Source: Buxus sempervirens (taxonomy: Eukaryota; Streptophyta; Magnoliopsida; Buxales; Buxaceae). Taken from it: a DNA stretch of 64,000 nt. Location of the stretch: NCBI GenBank assembly GCA_947561395.2, contig OX387193.1:34856255-34920254 (forward strand), read 5' to 3'. The notes under the pieces were generated by a model, which saw nothing but the letters and a program-made list of their open reading frames with translations, searched no databases and was not told where the DNA came from. The position numbers and the translations under genes are program-made. Position 1 is the first letter of the stretch; every line of letters begins with the position of its first letter. This document shows, piece by piece, positions 59,001-64,000 of this stretch.

Positions 59001-62000
59001 TGGTTCTTGAAGATTTGTCATTTATTTCCACACTCTGATATATTTAATGGAATTGTTCAAGTCTGGATTAGTTGTTTTGGGCTATTATACTAACGAATCA
59101 GATTTGGGTTTATGTTTTTCAATAAACTTCGATCCAGGGCGTTACATCACAAGACTCGTGAAATAAGAAATCTTTGAGAAGTTTAATACCCGATTCCAAA
59201 TGCTACTTCCAGACATATGCTAGCCGAGATACACGAACTACAACATAGGGGAATACCCACTCAGATATAAGGATTAAGGTTGGCATGTACAACCACACTT
59301 CCCACCGAGCTACGCGGATCAAGGAATATGATTACTGCGAGTTCCAACTTCCCACCGAGATACACGGATCAAGGAAGAGGATTGCTGAGATACACGGACT
59401 AAATTGCATAAATGGACCACGGGGTTAAATAAACAAAGAACGATCCACTCCACTATCTAGCTAAACTATGGATCCATAACAAGCTATGCCCACTAGACAC
59501 AAGGCAATCAAATACTCAAACATATTATTTTAGATACCAAAAACATCATCAATAATCCACAAGTCAATTCCAAGATACATGGAGGGAATCCAAGTCTCAA
59601 ACCCAAGCTACATGAGTGAGAATAACTACAAGTCAACTCTAAGATACATGGAGGAAAAACCACGTCTCAAACCCAAGCTACTAGAGTGAGAAATTCACTA
59701 CTCCAAGGTACACGGAGGAAAATAATAACAATAATAATCCACAAGCCAACTCCAAGATACATAGAGGAAATCCAAGTCTCAAACCCAAGCTACATGAGTA
59801 AGAAATTCACCACTCTGAGGTACACGGAGGAAAATAATAACAATTCCGCCTTAACAATTATGAAAACATCTTTAGGTAGGTTAAATACAAGTGTATGAAC
59901 CAGTAAAATCAAACCAAGTTAAAAGGAAAACGATTTGGAACAATAAACTCAAATAAAAGTCATTTTAGTAGAACGTACCCAAATTCTTTATAAAAATCCA
60001 AATAAATCATCAGCCGGTGCAAACACTCTCAAAACACCCTAATCTTATTGGTTCATGACTTAGAATTCAATAAAAACAATTTTATAATCAAAAACTAGGT
60101 CGAAAGATAAAATTTCAGAAATCTGTTAGAGAGCGCTCGAGGGCTGACGGGCGACTTGTCAGGCGCTCTTAGAAATCTGGGTTCAGGTTTTGGTTGCTTG
60201 GTGTGGCACTCGAGTGATGTCTCGGGCGCTCAGTTTAATCAAAATTTCTAGGTTTCAGGTTCTAAATTTTCTAGAAAAAACACAAACGGGGCGCCTTCAA
60301 TGGCGCTCGAGCGTCATTGCGGGCGTCCGTTGATTTTCTAAAAATTCTGGGTTTTACGAAACTTTACAAATTTTCTACTTATTTTTCAGTGAAAACCTCT
60401 TCAAAATACCTTCCAAAACTTTAGAATCTATTTGGGTATTCAAAGATATCATATGCAAATACAAAATAAATTTTAATGAATTATTATAGAATTTTAATCA
60501 TGTAAAGGTAAAATTTGTCGCCTACGAACAAGTAATATTCTAAATATCATAACTCGGTCATTTCTTAACCAAATTACCTAAAATTTGATTCATTGGATTC
60601 TTGACTCATAGTCAAAAAATAATTTATAGCAGTTTTTCAAAATTCTATGTGGTTAATTAATTATAGCTTTTTAAAGTTAACTTTTAATAAAAATCTATGC
60701 ATACCAGTAAGTAATAAAAAGTAAGTAAAAATTACTAAACGGTAGAATATTATTTAAATTATATTTTTACATGAAACTAGACACAAAAACCTACAACTTT
60801 TATGGAGATCAAATAACCTTAACCTCTCTCTAACTAAGTGTAACAATTCCATCTAATCAAAAAATAGCTGCAAAAATTTGGTTTTACGAAATTTTGTGAG
60901 TTTTCTATTTCTTTTTCTAAAACTTTTTTCTGTTATTCAAGATCACTTCTAATACATCTAAAATCATTCTCTAAACGAAATAAATCATTATTAAACAATT
61001 CTTAACAAATCAAATCATCCAAAATCATGTTTTTCATCCAAATATCAAAGTAGACAAAATTCTATCAAGAAGGAGAAGATATAATTTTTTCCATGCTTTA
61101 AACCTCAATCAAAAGCTTCCAAATCAACCTAAACATGTTTCTAAATCATCACAAATCCAAAGAACACAATATTTTTCGTCTGAATAATAAACCATGCAAG
61201 TTTTCTAAGATAAAAGGTTACTACTTGCCTTAAGATTGCAAAATCCTTCTTCTTTTTCAATAACCTCAAGTATAGCTGATTTTCTGAAATTCTCGCACAA
61301 CTCTAGGGATCTCCAAACACAATCCCCACCATTCAGATTGAAGAATCACCAGTCTAGAATAAAACCTCCAAATTTGAGGCCAATTCAACGGCTAGATCTC
61401 TGTAAATCGTCATTCGAAGTTTGCTGGTCGGACTTCCCTGCAACTTATCTTTTTCTCTAAAGTCTCTTATTTTCTCTCTACTTTTCCAGCCTTTATGTAC
61501 GAATTTCTCTCCCCTTTTCTCCTCCCAATTCAATTAATGGAAACCCTAAACCTTCCCTAATGCCTTACTTTTATAGGCTCACTCAAATACAAGTTCTAAT
61601 TGGATTAGGAAACCTTCTAACTAGGATTCCTAATTTTATTTGAAAGACTTTCCTATCTTATCCCTCCTTCTAATTATTCCCTCTTAAATCTAACTCATAA
61701 GAAACTTCTATTTTCTTTATTTTCGTGCTAATTTAATTCCTTATTTTAAAATATTACTAAAACACCCCAAAACTCCTTTTATACTCAAATTTAAGGCCCT
61801 TAATTAAGTATAATTACAATTATGTCATTTTCTCATCTTTTACACTATATATTTGGCTATTTTATCCAAATTTAATCTAACTTAAGTGTAATTGCTTATT
61901 TCAATCTCAATAAATATTTATTTTATTAATTTAATATTTGGCCATTGGGAAAAGACTAAAATACCTTTTTTCATTATTATACTATATTTGACCATTAGAT

Positions 62001-62189
62001 TTATTTCTAAATATCCAGATTTAATCTCCTCATTATTTCTCTTTATAATATGAGTGTGAATTATAATTTCAATCTTCCAAATACTTAGATTAAATATTTA
62101 TCTATTGATATTTAAATTTTTTTATTTTATTTCTTCTAATATTCAGATTTACAATTATATTATTATTTCCTAAAATTCGGGATTCTACA
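56026..62189 (-). mobile_element. Solo LTR, TGTAACGCC family, outer copy 3
   Basis: TGTAGCGCCCCGG at 56026 to GGGATTCTACA ending 62189, perfect duplication ACGGA at 56021-56025 and 62190-62194. Net about 3.66 kb without the inverted copy at 56651-59146. Minus-strand GC-type donor-like block GCAAGTAGTAACC at 61228. Minisatellites with GAGATACACGGATCAAGGA units at 59220-59410 and CCAAGATACATGGAGG units at 59570-59840. GC-rich island 60125-60330. No protein domain. Confidence 0.87.
56651..59146 (+). mobile_element. Solo LTR, same family, inverted, nested in copy 3
   Basis: TGTAAAATCCC at 56651 to GGGCGTTACA ending 59146 (2,496 bp), perfect duplication TCACA at 56646-56650 and 59147-59151. Collinear with 49450-51924: donor-like CTAAG|GTAAG at 57176, CGCTCGAGCG island 57580-57745, minisatellite 58330-58480, TTTTCAG| at 58707. 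Small open frames such as 57503-57697 are not genes. Confidence 0.88.
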
Positions 62190-62194
62190 ACGGA

Positions 62195-62403
62195 CTTCCC
62201 CGAATCGTAATCGAAACCTTATTCGAAATCTCAAGCTGCAAACCACCTAATAGAAATATCTTAGGCACCCAGGTGTTTGCCTGCACCCCATCAGGTAGTG
62301 GTGACTCTCCATTCCTCATTTCCTAAAAGGAGGCATGCACTCCCGTGGGCCTCCCAAAAGACCCTCAGTACGTGCGGCCCATGGATTGACGTGTGCGTAG
62401 GTA
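62195..62403 (+). mobile_element. Gypsy-type LTR piece, left arm, second part
   Basis: Continues 55465-56025 after the solo LTR. CTGCACCCCATCAGGTAGTG and GACTCTCC correspond to the GGTAGTGGCGACTCC word at 38950; reverse complement of 63181-63440. Confidence 0.65.
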
Positions 62404-63180
62404 ACATAGCACAATATTTGAAAATAACAAAAATATTGTGGGATTTTTGCTTGTTAATTTGTACGAAATAAGCACAAAAGGTATATAATAGTAAATACAA
62501 GTAAATGGCATGAGTTTACATTGATTAGAGAGTAAAAGTAGGAGTAATTTCACCTCAAACGACTAAAAAAACACAAAAACTCAAGTTGGTAGCCTTCCAA
62601 ACAACAAGTAGCAGTAGGTTTTAGGACAGATTGAAGGTTAGAATTGATTTGGATAAAGTATAGGGTGTTAAGGTTCTAGGAGGAATTGCATCCTAGAGAG
62701 ATTGGCAGTGTTCCCCACAAAGTCCCTAAATTAGTCCACAAATGGCCTATTCACAGAATTTTTTTTATGTTAACCGTCTCCCAAGGACAGTTATTATTCA
62801 TCATAGCCGTTGTACAAACAACCCATGGATCAAGACATGTCATGGTGATTTGAATTTGACCTTATCTCTAGCAACCATCCACAAAGGAATGTTGTGCATA
62901 TTTTCTTCCAACGCACATAAAAAAACTTCTAGGTTGGGGCACACATAGAAAAACTGAAAAATTGAAGTTTTGAATATAACTTTTCAATTGTTACTATTCA
63001 TCAGGAAATATTCAAGGACATTTTGAGTGGCCTTTTTAAAGGCTTTCTTCGGGAATTTCTAGGGACGGGTTTTTGGGGGAGTTGGACATGGTTTTCTTTT
63101 GGTCAATGAATTGACTAGGCAATGCAATTTTGGGTATGATTCTTCCTAGACATTTTTCTTTCATATAACTTGATAATGTC
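62404..63180. other. Spacer between inverted LTR pieces, no gene
   Basis: AT-rich; short frames on both strands (62742-62948 +, 62500-62291 -) have no recognised domain. Could be internal sequence of the element or the original genomic spacer. Confidence 0.4.
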
Positions 63181-64000
63181 CTTGGTACGTGTGCGTGTGT
63201 CGATCCGCAGGCCGCACTGGGAGGTGCACGTAAGTGCCTGCCTCCTTTAAGGGAATTGGTTCCCGGCGTGATATCTGGCAAAAAGCACAAAGGATTGCAT
63301 GCCTTCAGGATCGGGAAAAGGAAATGGGAAAGGGAGTCGGCACCTCCTGATGGGGTGCAGACACTTGGGTGCCTAGTGTTCATCTATTAAATGGTCTGTA
63401 GCTCGAGATTCTAGTTAAGTTCTAGGTCACGGTCCAAGGAAGTCCGTAACACCCCAATCCACCCCGTCTAGTGATAGGTCTCATTGATCATCCTGGTTAA
63501 TTTTGGTAGAGTCAACTCCTTTTGTCTCACTCATCCTAAACAGATATGCACTCGTTTAATCAGGTATGTATGGGGACCACATAAGTGAATTAGGTCCCCT
63601 TTATTTGGTTTTTATCTTCTTTTACTTTAGAGTGATCTTTGTCTGCTGGGCGGGTCCCATTGGAAGGCCCGTGGAATCCCAGATGGGTTAAGGCATAGCC
63701 CATATGTCCTATGTTGGGTTCATGCTAAGCCTAGTAACCCTTTAGGATGTGGTTAGGTTTAATTAATTATTGGTTATTAGGTTCAAGTTTAAAGAGATTA
63801 AACTTAAGGTTTTTCATGCTCTTAGTGGGTCTAGAAGGCTTGTGGTCCCTTTGAGTGGGCCTCACAATGGTTCCCTTCTAATTTATATTATCTTTATTTT
63901 ATTTTGGTCCAATTGGACTAGGAATGGGCTTGGGGCCCATCTCCTAGGCTTGGGTTAGAAAACCTAAGGTTTTTAAGGTTATGGAATATATATCCCTTCC
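63181..64000 (-). mobile_element. Gypsy-type LTR piece, right arm, cut by window end
   Basis: Reverse complement of 62195-62403 joined to 55465-56025, uninterrupted here (GTACGTGTGCGTGTGTCGAT, CTCCTGATGGGGTGCAG, GTCCGTAACACCCC, TTGGGGCCCATCTCCTAGG). It runs off the right end. The frame 63383-63036 lies in it and is not a gene. Confidence 0.65.

Noticed and set aside
1-64000. tRNA, rRNA and snoRNA genes
   Set aside because: No cloverleaf A/B-box pair, rRNA block or box C/D pair was recognised by eye; a tRNAscan or Infernal run would be needed to be sure.

Overview
The window is plant nuclear DNA, most likely from a woody eudicot. Evidence: a plant-type multi-exon housekeeping gene with very long introns, plant L1-clade LINEs, Ty1/copia and Ty3/gypsy remains, a Helitron, a hAT MITE and long microsatellites. 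The species cannot be named from the sequence alone.

Only one host protein-coding gene is supported. It is the 3' half (12 exons, about 458 codons) of the Nrap / NOL6 / Utp22 homologue, a nucleolar protein of the small-subunit processome, on the + strand from 11464 to 33299. The exons splice in frame from first to last and end at a normal stop, so the gene looks functional. The first exon in the window is preceded by more than 11.4 kb of repeat-filled sequence, probably the 3' part of another intron. One internal intron (12467-30239) is 17.8 kb long.

Layout. 1-11463: a LINE (615-6576) inside an old LTR-type repeat, a 1.16-kb inverted repeat (arms 6585-7748 and 8438-9587), a second compact copy of the same repeat, and a 125-bp LINE tail with target duplication. 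11464-12466: five Nrap exons. 12467-30239: giant intron holding a copia fragment, a non-autonomous Helitron (15464-24264) split by a near full-length LINE (16260-22851), another copia fragment, an LTR-like piece and an antisense gene-like fragment. 30240-33299: seven Nrap exons, with a LINE tail in the first intron between them. 34147-34537: hAT MITE. 34743-47564: a broken Ty1/copia element with both LTRs, into which a gypsy-type LTR and a nested pair of solo LTRs have inserted. 47565-64000: two more nested solo-LTR pairs, hAT-like ends, and two gypsy-type LTR pieces in inverted orientation.

The most unusual signal is in the solo-LTR family that starts TGTAACGCC and ends TTTTACA (five complete copies with 5-bp target duplications, plus two older relatives near the left edge). 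Read in one direction, most copies keep a splice-donor-like block AG|G(T/C)AAGTAG, a branch-point-like TACT(T)GCTGAGAT, and a TTTTCAG| acceptor. Between donor and acceptor lie a GC-rich island of CTCGAG palindromes and a minisatellite whose unit differs from copy to copy. This looks like an intron conserved inside an LTR. Everything was read by eye: no alignment or database search was run.
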